From contig JABAKD010000004.1 in assembly GCA_012845835.1 (NCBI GenBank), positions 11,137,522 to 11,201,521 on the forward strand: a stretch of 64,000 bases of DNA, written 5' to 3'. Within the stretch, counting starts at the first letter, position 1. Each line of letters begins with the position of its first letter. Source of the DNA: Undaria pinnatifida. Lineage: Eukaryota; Sar; Phaeophyceae; Laminariales; Alariaceae. The notes below the pieces were generated by a model, which saw only the letters and a list, made by a program, of their open reading frames with translations, did no database searches and was not told the origin of the DNA. The position numbers and the translations under genes were made by a program. Shown in pieces: positions 51,306-61,431 of the stretch.

Positions 51306-51930
51306 AGGGAATCTGCAGCGCTTACGATCTTCCAGCAGAGGAAGATCAGCCGAAACGTCCCTACATCTCCTTCACAGCGACGGAGGTGCATCCCACGGTG
51401 GCAATTGCATCGGAGCAAAGCCACAATGAAGAAATCTGGCTATTCAGCTCACTGTCAGCATCGCGTCCTTGGCTAGTTGAGGAACGCGCCAAGCCCACCA
51501 TATCTCTTTTGGAGTTCAGGAAAAGCAGAACTCCTCCTACATGAACGGAGGAACGGACGATGAGAGTGGATCGTCCTACGGTATGGCCCCGGTGGCGCTA
51601 GAACAGGCCAAGATCGAGCACAAACCGCACGAGAGGGGTAATGTTGTTACCGTTCTAGTCGACAACGGAACCTCAGGCCACTGCTTCGACGATACCATCA
51701 TCCCCGATCTCAAACGTCGCTTACAAGATTACAACGCCCTCAGTACGCCTCGCACGATTCTTATGGCTGGAGGAGCTCTGCTGGACGGCACAGGGGAGGG
51801 TGTCTTACAAGGCCTCATCACGGACGACTACGGAGAGCAATACCTTACACGGATCGCAATCCTAATTGAGCTCTGTATTGGGCGCAATATGCCTTCTGAA
51901 AAAACAGCAGCGAGAAAGGATATCGTTTAG
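51296..51930 (+). pseudogene. copia linker and aspartic protease, frameshifted
   Basis: After the frameshift the sequence reads GICSAYDLPAEEDQPKRPYI and, in a further frame from 51,541, NVVTVLVDNGTSGHCFDD. The protease motif is normally DSG or DTG; here it is DNG, so activity is doubtful even without the frameshifts. Downstream words TILMAGGALLDG and LIELCIGRN fit the flap and the second half of the protease. Confidence 0.85.
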
Positions 51931-52640
51931 ATTTCGATGTCAACGAACCCAGGCTGGGGGCGGGGGACATTACCTTGCCACTTCGCGGAGAGAACGACGA
52001 GCTCTACTCCTTCAAGCTATACCTCGGTGCGGATGGATACGGAGGAAAGGAGCCGGCGATGAGTTCGGTGATCAAAGCTCAGGTGTGGCATCGGCGGCTG
52101 GGTCACCTTAACAAGCGCAACCTGGACATCATGAACAGCAAGAACGGCCATGGGGCTGCATTTGTCGGTTCTATTGCGGCAGTGACGTCTGCGCGGTGGG
52201 GACAAGCCATCAGCTGGCTCACCCCAAGAAAACCAACCACGCCGCCATGAATGCGCCATTTCTACCGTGTGCGGAGATCTCATCGACCCCTTCAAACCGA
52301 CGGCTAATGGTGGATATAAGCTTGTCTGTAAGATCACCGACCAGCTCACCAAGTGGACCGCAGTCTACCTTCTCAGCAGCAAAGATCAAGCCCTTGCCCC
52401 GCTTCAGCTGTTCGTCACTTCAGCCGTGATACCTCTTGGTAAACGCATATCATCAGATGGCGTGCCGACAAGGGAGGCGAGTTTACGGGCGACGAGTTCA
52501 AGGATTACTGCCTAGGAACAGGCAACCCTCAGGAATTCCCTGTCACCAACACACCACAGCAGATCGGTGTACCCGAACGCGTCGGGCGGACGTTATGAAG
52601 AATGGTCCGCTGCATGCTCATTGACAGTGGGCTCCCTCTT
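51931..52640 (+). pseudogene. copia GAG-pre-integrase and integrase, frameshifted
   Basis: VWHRRLGHLNKRNLDIMN (about 52,083-52,136) is the GAG-pre-integrase motif. Then, in shifting frames, come the Cys pair of the integrase zinc domain, SHQLAHPKKTNHAAM, KPTANGGYKLVCKITDQLTK and WTAVYLL around the first catalytic Asp. RADKGGEFTGDEFK and TPQQIGVPERVGRTL carry the second Asp and the Glu. At least three frameshifts are needed. Confidence 0.88.
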
Positions 52641-53400
52641 TTTCTGTGAGGAGAGCTCATGATGACGGCCTCCTATTTGCGCAATCGCATCCCGCATTTG
52701 GCGCTCAAGATGGAAACACCGTATAAGATGCTTTGCCCCAAAATATGCCGACCTTTCGCACCTCGGAATCATCGGCGCGAGGGCGTTCGTCCATATCAAG
52801 GGCGCCAACAAGCTCGGTCACACTTCGTGGGAACGAATGGTGTGCGGCTTCAGCCAGGAAGAGAGCAACTTATTCCGTGTCCCCGAAGACGCGTCGAGTC
52901 GTCGAAAGCAGGAACGTCGTCTTCATCGAAACACCACCGTGCTTGTTTCCTCCTTCCAGGCGGCTTTCACCGACACAGGGTCTGGATGCTCTAAACGTTT
53001 GAGGTCTACGACAACAGCCTGGTCTGCGCCAAAAACGACGCCTGCACCCGTGCTGGCACCGGCGGCACCGCAAACAACCGCCATAGGCACCGGCGGCTAC
53101 GCCATGGTTCCCTGTATTACCGGCGCCGTTACTCGCAGTCAAAATTTTTCGTCTGCAGCTACAGGCTATCGGGCATATTGGAAGAACAGCACAGCTTTGG
53201 CAGGTCTCTTCCAGAAGGACACGGTTCAACAAGTACACAAGCTGGGATCTTCAAAACTAGGATCTCACGCCAATTTGGACGTTGCGCACCAACTCGACGG
53301 CATGTCCAGCACAGGAAACGCCTACGCCACCACCAATACGCAAGAAATCTTTTCGATGGGGGAGAAAAAGGAGAAAAAACCCCAACACCTTTAAGGAGGC
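52641..53400 (+). pseudogene. copia integrase C-terminus and linker to RT
   Basis: It reads MMTASYLRNRIPHLALKMET and, in other frames, RRVVESRNVVFIETPP, which is the usual copia sequence after the integrase core. A low-complexity Pro/Ala/Thr linker (APVLAPAAPQTTAIG) follows. Broken by frameshifts. Confidence 0.8.
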
Positions 53401-53900
53401 TATGAACCTTCCACAACCGGCGTGTTGAAAAGCTGCATCTGACAGGGAGGTCGCAAGCTTGGAGAAGCACGGCGTCTACGAGCTGATATCAATCACCTCA
53501 GTTCCGACCGGACAGAGGGTGATCAGCACGCGGTGGGTAAACAAAATCAAGGTAGATGGCACGTACATAAGCCGTCTAGTCGTACAAGCATGATCTCAGG
53601 TCCCTGGAATCGACGCATCGACTGCGGCGGCACCTTCGTTCCCGTATACAGACTTCAGAGCATCCTTATGACGCTGGCGATCGCGGCGGAACTGGACTAC
53701 GAGTTTTGTTTTGCTAGACGTCCAGACGGCATTTCTGAGCGCCGACGTGGAGGAAGACGTTTTGGCCAAGATGGCCCCCGGCTACGAAATAGCCATTCCG
53801 GAGTGCCTCTCGTCATGAAGCTCAAGAAGAGTTTGTACGGTCTCCGACAGAGCCCGAGGAATTGGTTTGGCATTCAAGAACGGGGGAGAGGGGTGACGTA
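53401..53900 (+). pseudogene. copia reverse transcriptase, N-terminal part only
   Basis: In shifting frames it reads DREVASLEKHGVYEL, STRWVNKIKVDGTY, VPGID, YRLQSILMTLAIAAELDYE, LDVQTAFLSADVEEDVLAKM and MKLKKSLYGLRQSPRNWFGI. The first catalytic Asp (LDVQTAFL) is present, but similarity stops near 53,880, before the YVDD motif and RNase H, so the 3' coding third is missing. Confidence 0.88.
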
Positions 53901-54325
53901 GTTACCGTATTATGGTCCGTAGGATAATTCCGTTTGGATTGGCGGATAACTAGCGCACTCGGGTTAATCAAAGTTCTGGATGTGATGATTGTTCGAGTCG
54001 CGCGAGCAACGGCAGTAGATTTTCCGAGTCGAAACCTGTTCGGTGTTCTCAGTCTCAGACTCGTGGCACAATTTGGAACCAGTTGTGCGCTAACGGTTTC
54101 GTGATTAGATTCACAGCTCCTATAGCTGTCATTGTACAAGTGTTAGTTTTTTATTTGGCTGGAATACACGGGATACGGAAATGCGAGTTTTATGAATTGC
54201 GTGAGCAAGTCTGCATAACACCTCAGTGCGAAATGACATGCGTCGTATCTCTGGTGTGTAACTTGGTTTCAAGTGGAACATGCTACTGAATGAAATTTCG
54301 ACATGTCACTTCCATTGGAGGGGAG
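53901..54325. other. Unrecognised segment between broken RT and right LTR
   Basis: No copia RT or RNase H sequence is seen. A 68-codon frame (54,083-54,289) includes a hydrophobic stretch but matches nothing I know. The last bases, GGAGGGGAG just before 54,326, form a polypurine tract. The segment may be foreign DNA that replaced the missing coding region. Confidence 0.5.
54317..54325 (+). other. Polypurine tract of the copia element
   Basis: The purine run GGAGGGGAG lies directly against the TG start of the right LTR, the place where plus-strand priming occurs in LTR retrotransposons. Confidence 0.75.
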
Positions 54326-54866
54326 TGTTGAGGATAGGGGTTGTAGACTGCCACCTATCGAGGCAATGCTAAGTAGCATTGATTGATTCATTGCTGTACT
54401 CGTAGTCGTAGAACAATTGGAAATTAACATACGAGCGTTACAGCTGAACAGAAACTTGCTTGGAAGAAATGTTCTGGAAAAGCGGCGGGATTACCACCTG
54501 TTCGACTACTAAACACTTGCTGTATAGTTCGAAAAGATCATATCGTACCAGGTCGTCGAGTTCTTGGAGTCAAAGGCTTCTGGAAGGAGTGGTGCTCTGG
54601 ACGCTGAGACGGATGATGCGGGTGGCCCCAGCGCATTCACTCCTCTCTCTTCTCCCATGCTTTTATTACTCCTCGTTAGTTTTTAGTGTCCCCGGAACAA
54701 TCGACACAGCAGTCCATTGTTCACAAGTGTTTCTTTTCTGGGCCGAAAGCACCCGTTAAAACATCAATATATTAATTTTCTGCCTCGTGCATCTTGCACG
54801 CTCCTTCGGCTAGTTTAATTGCTGCCAGCGCCAGCCTTCGCGACCACGCCAGGTAGTATCGTCACA
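54326..54866 (+). repeat. Right LTR of the Ty1/copia element
   Basis: 541 bases, TGTTGAGGATAGGGGTTGTA to AGTATCGTCACA, with TG...CA ends. It aligns with the left LTR across substitutions and small indels. No matching five-base duplication is seen outside the two LTRs. Confidence 0.93.
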
Positions 54867-56590
54867 TACACCAACAAATAAAGTGTACTTTGGGGCCTCA
54901 GTGTTCGTCGGTTCAGAGACATTCTCGCACGAGTGACTATCTGTTGCCTATCGACCAAGGCTGTATATATATACAGTATTGGGAGCACCCCCGTTGCCAC
55001 CACCGCTTTTTCACCACTTGTACGAATGGCTCTGTACGCCGAGAACGAAAACACCTCTGTTGTAGGCGATTGCTTTGGCGCGTCTTAGCATACCGTTTCA
55101 CCGCAGTTTCACATTGCACAACTAAAATAGCACGGGAGCTTACAATCGCAAAGGAACAGGGGGGGTCACTCGCGAAAGTGACCCCGAGCCCCGGTAACAT
55201 CAGGCCCCCAAAGTGCCCCCCCTACACCATAGCCTGGGTCTGTTGCGCTGTGCACCACCAAACTAGATGTCCAAGCCCGGTTTTCGGAGAAGGTGGCGAA
55301 TCGCTCGCGCGCGAATCGTCTATACTCGGCAGAGGAAACGAGGGTATCCCCCCGTACCACAACCTTGGTATCTTCCTCCAGGTTGGTTATTTCCGTGAAG
55401 AATAGAGTTTTTCCCCCTAAATTGAAAAGCCTCATAAACATTGGGAAAACCCCTTTATCGTAGCACGCGCCTGATGCTTCGGGTGGCCACGCTAGAGAAA
55501 GACACAGGAGGTGGGCTACGACATGGGGCTTCGACATGTTCCGGGTGACCATAAGAGAAGAGACTGGGCGCCCGAGTCGGAGATTGAGAGGTGTTGTTTG
55601 GCCCACCGTGGTCTGTCCACCGAGTTCAGTGTACGAGCAGAGGATATCTTGTGTCGAAAAAACAAACCCGAGGAGGCTCTGCATTTGGACCTCACGTGCA
55701 GGAGAAAACCTGGTGGATCTCGACGCCAAGTGGTAGAAGCGCCTGACGCCGTAGGCCCTAGGGGTTGCCAATGCGCCCGAGGAAGGTGACTCGTTGCCTC
55801 TGCTTCCGAACCAAAGCAACGGTATAGAGGTGCCCCCATTTTTTTCTGAGTCGCCGAATTTCATGAGTCCTATCCCCCCCCCAAGCTCAGTCTATGGTAC
55901 CCAAGGGTTATGATGTTGTTTCGGGCCTTTTGTCGCAGTGGCTCAGGTTCACTCGCGCGAGTACCCCATCTGTGCTTGCGGTTTTGAGTTTTCTTGGTGT
56001 ATTAAATTGACGACATCAATCGGCAATGGAATGACTAGCTAAGCTGCGCCAAGAAAAACGCCTCGTAGGGTATCTTTGTCTGTGAGGGTACCGAGTCACT
56101 CGCACGAGTAGTCCAAGCCCGGGAGAGAAGATGGAGGCAACCCCCCTCGGCAGCCTTGGTTCCCCTAGAAACTGATTTGGAGAAAAACGAAAAGTGCTAC
56201 CAAGGCAACGGTAGGGGGGTCACGCATGGAGGCGTTTGTTGTAGGGGCTCGGGGTCATTCGCGCGAGTGACCCCCCTCTTCCCTTGTGGTATAACGCCTT
56301 CGTACTGTTGTGATTTTGCGATATGAATCCGAAATAGAGAATGGTAAGCTATGGCGCGCGCCAAAAACAATCACCTACAGTCTGTTCATCAGTGAGGCAG
56401 GAGTCACTCGTGCGGGGGTATGATACTACAATACCGTAGCCTTGTTCTGAACAATCCCGTGCGATCTAGCTATAAACAAAACAAAATACGGAAAAATAAC
56501 GAAATTCCGACGATTTCGGCGTAAGGAGCAACGTCACTTAGAAAACGAAAATGACCAAAAGTGCTACCTCTATCGTAACACGCGTCTGCG
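54867..56590. repeat. Cluster of GTCACTCGCGCGAGTGAC palindromes and family M fragments
   Basis: Palindromic or half-palindromic copies occur near 54,928, 55,160, 55,950, 56,095, 56,250 and 56,400, with shared flanking words (CCAAGCCCGG, CTGCGCCAA, CCCCTCTTCCCTTG). Family M ends (ATCGTAGCACGCGCC near 55,457; CTCTATCGTAACACGCGTC near 56,567) lie among them. Open frames of 170-230 codons cross this cluster but have no domain and run through repeats. Confidence 0.65.
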
Positions 56591-57630
56591 GCAGGGGTGG
56601 CGGCTCCGCCGGGCGGATCGGGGCGCGTGCCTCGAGAGCTTCGTGACAACAAGGGATAAGCTTGAGCAGGGAAGCGCTGGTCTGGGCGCTGCAGAGAACA
56701 AACGGGAAATGAGAGGGGTAGCGATAGTACGCCAGGAGGACAATCCGGACACACCAGAACGGGGCCTGTCGCCGCCCGAGTAGCGCCAGAGGGGTGGCAT
56801 CGTTTACATCTGGCAGCAGCTAGTGGTAGGGGCAGAAAATAGGGTGCATATCGCGCGGGTGGCGGACACTAGCATGCGTGTGGCGGATAAACGAAACCCG
56901 GACGGACGCGAAAAGGTGGCCGAGGGGGCGGGAGAAGGAAGAGCGGAGGGGAAAAGGCACTAAGGGAGACAAGCTGTAATGAACGGCGGCGGGCCTACGC
57001 CGCTAAACAGGAAGTCACCCGCTGGAATATATCTAACAGCGGCGGAGGGGGGATCTCGGGCACCGAATGCTACTCCGTGCCTTCCTAGGCGACACTCATA
57101 GAGACTGGGCGTGCGGGGCCTTCCGCGCGACGGAGCACCTATTTGGCACCCGGTGGTACGTTGTTTCGTGGACAAGGGCCCACCAGGTTTTCTGCGCTCG
57201 TTGTGCCGTTGAGACTCTCGCCAGAGGCTCGACATCGGCCCCATTCTAATGCCCAGCAATTAGGCGTGGAGCTCAGCGCCGGAGACGGTATGCAAATGAG
57301 GTAGCTGCTTAAGCCGGCTTGGGTCGTGTTACAGTTGGGACCAGAGCAGCCTTAGTATAGGGTTGGTCATCACTCAATGCCGTCTGTATGAATGGCCAGA
57401 AGCAACCGTTTTTCACCCCAAGAAGGCGCGCCCGTGGCTGGCAAGCGCACACGCGCGCCTGAGTTTTTTAAACCCTAGGCATCATCAACCGCGCCTTAAT
57501 GGAGAATATCGACCGAACTGGGATTTAACGACACCGGACTCGATTTTGCGGGTGGTTAGGCTTTAACAGATAATTCCGCTCTTGCGTCATTCACAAGCCA
57601 GCCGGGGTAAAAGGCAAACAGAGGTTCGAG
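56591..57630. other. No recognised gene
   Basis: Open frames of up to about 100 codons on both strands have no recognisable domain. It may be the 5' part of the LINE relic that follows. Confidence 0.35.
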
Positions 57631-57633
57631 TTC

Positions 57634-57945
57634 ATGGAGAGCGGCGGTATAGCACTCTTGATCCCGTCGCCGATGGTGTGCATGGGGCGAGAGGACTCGA
57701 AGAAACGGAAAGCCACCGGAGAGGAATTGTTTGAGGAAAAAATCGAACACGCGTCGTCGGCGTGTCACCACTCGCGAAGGGTGAACGTAGCAGCACGCAC
57801 AGTTTTGGCAGATCTACGCGCGGCATGAGACGAAGAGACGTGGACCACGCTGGTGATCGAATTCCCGCCCGATGACCACACCGCTGTTTCCGCAACCACG
57901 ACGGCGGCAATGCTAGCGAGCACTACCGAGGTGGAGGAAAAAATC
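57634..57945 (+). pseudogene. LINE relic, N-terminal fragment
   Basis: Reads REDSKKRKATGEELFEEKIE, then, after a TGA, DEETWTTLVIEFPPDDHTAV and ATTTAAMLASTTEVE. By position and continuation it is the region ahead of the block found at 58.2 kb. A family M element interrupts it directly after 57,945. Confidence 0.6.
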
Positions 57946-58206
57946 GTTCTACGATGGAGGAAGAATCGGTCGTCTGAAATGGCCCCTGAAGTACGGCGCG
58001 CCTTAGCCCATAATCGACGGTAATAGACCATTTTTTTTTTCATGATTTTCTTTGTGTACCTAGGCCATGGGATGATTCATCCGGTAGGTAGCAGTTTTTT
58101 ATTTTACTTCGAATCAGTTTCTGGATTAAGACATGTCTTAAGCTCCCAAATTGAGCGGTGCTGTTAGAAAAAAATCGTGTGGTGCACCTCTATCGTAGCA
58201 CGCGTC
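57946..58206. mobile_element. Miniature inverted-repeat element (family M), copy 5, inside the LINE
   Basis: In inverse orientation: starts TTCTACGATGGAGG, has GTGTACCTAGGCCATGGGAT and CATCCGGTAGGTAGCAG, and ends GGTGCACCTCTATCGTAGCA then CGCGTC. It separates two parts of one LINE coding region. Confidence 0.85.
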
Positions 58207-58745
58207 GCAGAAGTGCTCCCCGGTGGCGCCCAGACGATGGGCTCACCTCCCAGGTGTGCGCTTCGACATCACCAGTTCCAGCAGCGCCAGATCGGGCTCC
58301 GGAAACGACGGCAAACGATTCGCGAGCCTGAAGTCCACCATCCACACCGAAATCGGGCGGGAGGAGGCTGGCTGGAGTATGTTAGCCTTCTGGAAGAAAA
58401 ATCGCTTTCGAGCCGGACGCGGTCCCGCCGGAGTAGTGGAAGCTCTTCTTGCAGCTGAGCCTCATCCCGTGGGGGGAAAAGTCCACACCGAAATCGGGCG
58501 GGAGGAGGCTGGCTGGAGTATGTTAGCCTTCTGGAAGAAAAAACGCTTACGAGCCGGACGCAGTCCCGCCGGAGTACTGGAAGCTCTTCTTGCAGCTGAG
58601 CCTCATCCCGTGGGGGGAAAAACCTCGAGTGGTTTGCTCTGGCATGGCGTGCAGGAGGCCCGTCACCGTAGGAGTTATGCGACATCGGCGTTCGTTGGGG
58701 GTCCTGGTACCTGGAAAAATATACCGAGTCGTTCTACGGTATCCA
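58207..58745 (+). pseudogene. LINE relic, pre-RT region with a 141-base tandem duplication
   Basis: Reads SGNDGKRFASLKSTIHTEIG and REEAGWSMLAFWKK, then, in another frame, LQLSLIPWGEKPR and MACRRPVTVGVMRHRR. The unit from 58,341 to 58,481 is repeated at 58,482-58,622 with a few changes. 141 is a multiple of three, so HTEIGREEAGWSMLAFWKK appears twice in one frame. Confidence 0.7.
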
Positions 58746-59357
58746 CCATACATAGATTTTCTTGAACGAAATCGCCGGTTTTGAGACCAGCTCCCGGCGT
58801 TGTATCTCTTCGAATACGGTCCTCCTTGCCACCCCGACGTCATTGTTCGATAGTCCCTTGGGAACAAAAAAAAACATGTGAAGATGTGTTCTCCTTTTGA
58901 TCCTTCCTCGAGCAGCCATGAAACATTCGGCAAAGGAAATCGCTGTTTTTTGGGGGGTGTGCCCAGTTAATGCAAGGCCGTAGTCGTATGACCATACACC
59001 CTCGCATCCCTGTTATCCCGGGACGGAGCATGTCGGGTTTTCACCAAGTTGCAGCCAGGCAGACATTGCCTGCACCAAGCGCGAAGCATCGTGAGGTGTT
59101 TGGCGAGTCGCATGAAAGGGTGAACTGCGTCCTCCCAAGAACCGCTCGTACGACGGACTTCGGCACCTTGTGCCTACTTTCTAGATTATGGACGATAGCG
59201 CGCCAATGAGTTACTTCGTTTTCTGGTGTGGCCACTCTAGAGACAGCAATGGGTATTACTATGTAACTGCCTCGTGGGCGCCTTACCATATTCACACTAC
59301 GTGATGCGATCACATCACTCCCCCTTTGCTGTTTCTTTTGGGGGGGCTATCGTAGAA
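58727..59357. mobile_element. Family R2 element, copy 2, split by an R1 insertion
   Basis: 58,727-58,950 matches 42,538-42,740 (GAACGAAATCGCCGGTTTTG, CCCCGACGTCATTGTTCG, TGATCCTTCCTCG), and its other end (GGGGGGGCTATCGTAGAAT) appears only at 59,339-59,357. R1 (about 58,957-59,330) lies between, flanked by similar GCTGTTTTTTGGGGGG and GCTGTTTCTTTTGGGGGG words. Confidence 0.65.
58952..59330 (-). mobile_element. Retroelement 3' segment (R1), inverse copy
   Basis: The reverse complement matches 60,960-61,340 closely, including a shared short frame with VRRPRGSYIVIPIAVSRVAT and PENEVTHW. On the minus strand it ends in AACTGGGCACACCCCCC, a short poly-C. Confidence 0.85.
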
Positions 59358-60035
59358 TCAGTCAGCCATGTGATAGTGCTAGACGAGACGGTCGAGTGGC
59401 CCGTTATCATGGACTACCCGAATGCTGTCAACACGGTCGAAAGGACGACAGTGCTTGAGGAGGCGGCCAACTGCGCACCAGTGATCACACCGTTAGTGTC
59501 CAAGTGGTATTGCACGAGACCAACGGACCCTCTGTTTCGGTCGGACTCTGGAGTGACCAGGGCAATAGATTTCGCCAGCAAGGTCCAGCAGGGAGGGGCT
59601 ATGAGGCCGGCAACGCTTTGCCTGGCGTTGCTTGCGATCGAGGATGAAAACATTCAGGGAGGATTTCAAGCAAGAAGGAGTGCCACCCATCGATGCACGC
59701 AAAAGGCTTGCACTCCTTTTTGCTTGAAATCCTCCCTGAATGTTTTCATCCTCGATCGCAAGCAACGCCAGGCAAAGCGTTGCCGGCTTCATAGCCCCTC
59801 CCTGCTGGACCTTGCTGGCGAAATCTATCGCCCTGGTCACTCTAGAGTCCGACCGAAACAGAGCGTCCGTTGGTCTTGTGCAATACCACTTGGACACTAA
59901 CGATGTGATCGCTGGTGCGCAGTTGGCCGCCTCCTCAAGTACTGGCGTCCTTTCGACCGTGTCGACAGCATTCGAGTAGTCCATGATAACGGGCCACTCG
60001 ACCGTCTCGTCTAGCACTATCACATGGCCGACTGA
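59358..60035. pseudogene. Inverted duplication of a reverse-transcriptase fragment
   Basis: The left arm (59,358 to about 59,695, plus strand) reads VIVLDETVEWPVIMDYPNAV, NTVERTTVLEEAANCAPVIT and KVQQGGAMRPATLCLALLAI. This corresponds to the central RT region of LINE elements, where the usual QQGDPxGP is changed to QQGGAMRP. The right arm (about 59,705-60,035) is its inverse, at high identity over about 330 bases, encoding the same protein on the minus strand. Neither arm includes the Y/F-x-D-D motif. Confidence 0.85.
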
Positions 60036-60420
60036 AGGAGTGCAAGCCTTTTTCGTGCATGGATGGGTGGCACTTCCGTCGGCCTCATGCAGATCACGGC
60101 CAACAACACGATTGGAGCAATCCTCCCGCGCGAGCTAGACGAGATCGGCGTTGCGAGACCTCCGCCGGCCTTTTACAGATCACGGCCAACACGATATAAG
60201 AATTCCTTGCGCGCGAGCTCTACGACATCGGCGTCGCGACCTCTATCCCCGCCGAAACCCGCGGTATTGCCATGCGAAACCGTAGTACTACCATCGAAAG
60301 GGGCATCTTCCGAAGAAGTGCCGACGTCCGCGTTGCCGAAGAAGGAGGGACGGAGGTGGCTCGCGACGCGTGCTACGATATTTGTGTTTTTTTTTTGCGC
60401 CGAGAAGTCCCCGGCCAATT
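60036..60420 (+). pseudogene. LINE relic, post-catalytic RT fragment with internal duplication
   Basis: It starts with a third copy of the centre of the inverted duplication (GGAGTGCAAGCC, then GATGGGTGGCACTTCC). Next, MQITANNTIGAILPRELDEI matches the RELDxIG block found at 28.4 kb. About 70 bases (60,089-60,158) are repeated at 60,175-60,243. The remaining frame (ETVVLPSKGASSEEVPTSAL) fits the PKTVxLPPKG region. Confidence 0.7.
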
Positions 60421-60880
60421 GAGCTCCTCATGTGAGGAACTACGGGTTAGTCATTGATCAAGTAGTTCCACGAGTGCGTAGTGTTTAAGGATATTGTTTT
60501 AGGACATTGTTTTAGGATATTGTTTTCGGACTAAGGCATAGAAACTTGGTCGGGTTGTGCAAACGAATGCCTTCGAAGTCATTTTCGGGTGAGATATTGA
60601 GTTCCTCATGTGAGGACCTCAGGGACTTCTTCGAATACCATGCACCACCCCCGGCGCGGGATAGCTATAGAGGTGCACCATTTTTGGCTGGAACATTTAG
60701 AAAATGACGGCGGCTTTTTAACACAAAAATTGTCGGAATTTCGTCTGTTGTTCTCGCGGCAATTTTCATTGAACACCTAAGTCATGGGGTCGTTCACCGG
60801 GTATAAATAGGTAGCCACCCCCCCCCCCCCCCCCCTCCCCGCCCCCAAATAAGCTTTTGTCTCCGACACAAGGCAATTGA
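60421..60880. repeat. Family M fragments and poly-C tract
   Basis: ACGCGTGCTACGATATTTGT at about 60,366 and ATAGCTATAGAGGTGCACCA at about 60,660, with GTCATGGGGTCGTTCACCGG at about 60,781, are family M words. GAGTTCCTCATGTGAGGAC-type palindromes occur at about 60,420 and 60,600. A C run of about 17 lies at 60,819-60,835. Confidence 0.6.
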
Positions 60881-61408
60881 GATCCTCAATTAAGGGTTTT
60901 TTTCTTGTTTTCGGCGGTCACCATGATGGTTGTGGAATTAGATCATGTTGTGCGGGGTGAAGAACCCTAACTCCGCACAAGGGGAATTGTCGCATCATGT
61001 AATGTGAGTATGGTAAGGCGCCCACAAGGCAGTTACATAGTAATACCCATTGCTGTCTCTAGAGTGGCCACACCAGAAAACGAAGTAACTCATTGGGGCG
61101 CTGTCATCCATAATCCAGAAAGTAGGCACAAGGTGCCGAAGTCCGTCTTACGAGTGTTTCTTGGGAAGAATGCAGTTCACTCCTCATGCCACTCGCCGAA
61201 CACCTCACGGCGCTTCTCGCGTGGTGCAAGCAATGTCTGCTTGGTTGGTGGAAGCCCGACGTGCTCCGTCCCGGCATAGTAGGGATGCGAGGGTCTATGG
61301 TCATACGAATACGGCCATGCACAAACTGAGTACACCCGCCCCCCCCCCCCCCCCCCAAAAAAAAAAAAGGAAGCTTTTGCCTCCGACGCAAGGCAATTGA
61401 TCTTCTCA
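60881..61408 (+). mobile_element. Retroelement 3' segment (R1), copy at 61 kb, poly-C tail
   Basis: A full copy of R1, ending ACAAACTGAGTACACCCG and a C run to about 61,356. On both sides lies AAGCTTTTG.CTCCGAC.CA followed by AGGCAATTGA (60,853-60,884 and 61,371-61,402), each preceded by poly-C, so the unit seems partly tandem. A frame near the 3' end reads VQAMSAWLVEARRAPSRHSR, close to that at 13.6 kb. Confidence 0.85.
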
Positions 61409-61431
61409 AGAAAGGAGTATCAGAAAACAAC

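Noticed and set aside
55166-55864. 232-codon minus-strand frame
   Set aside because: It runs through palindrome-bearing repeats and family M fragments; no domain and no support for expression.
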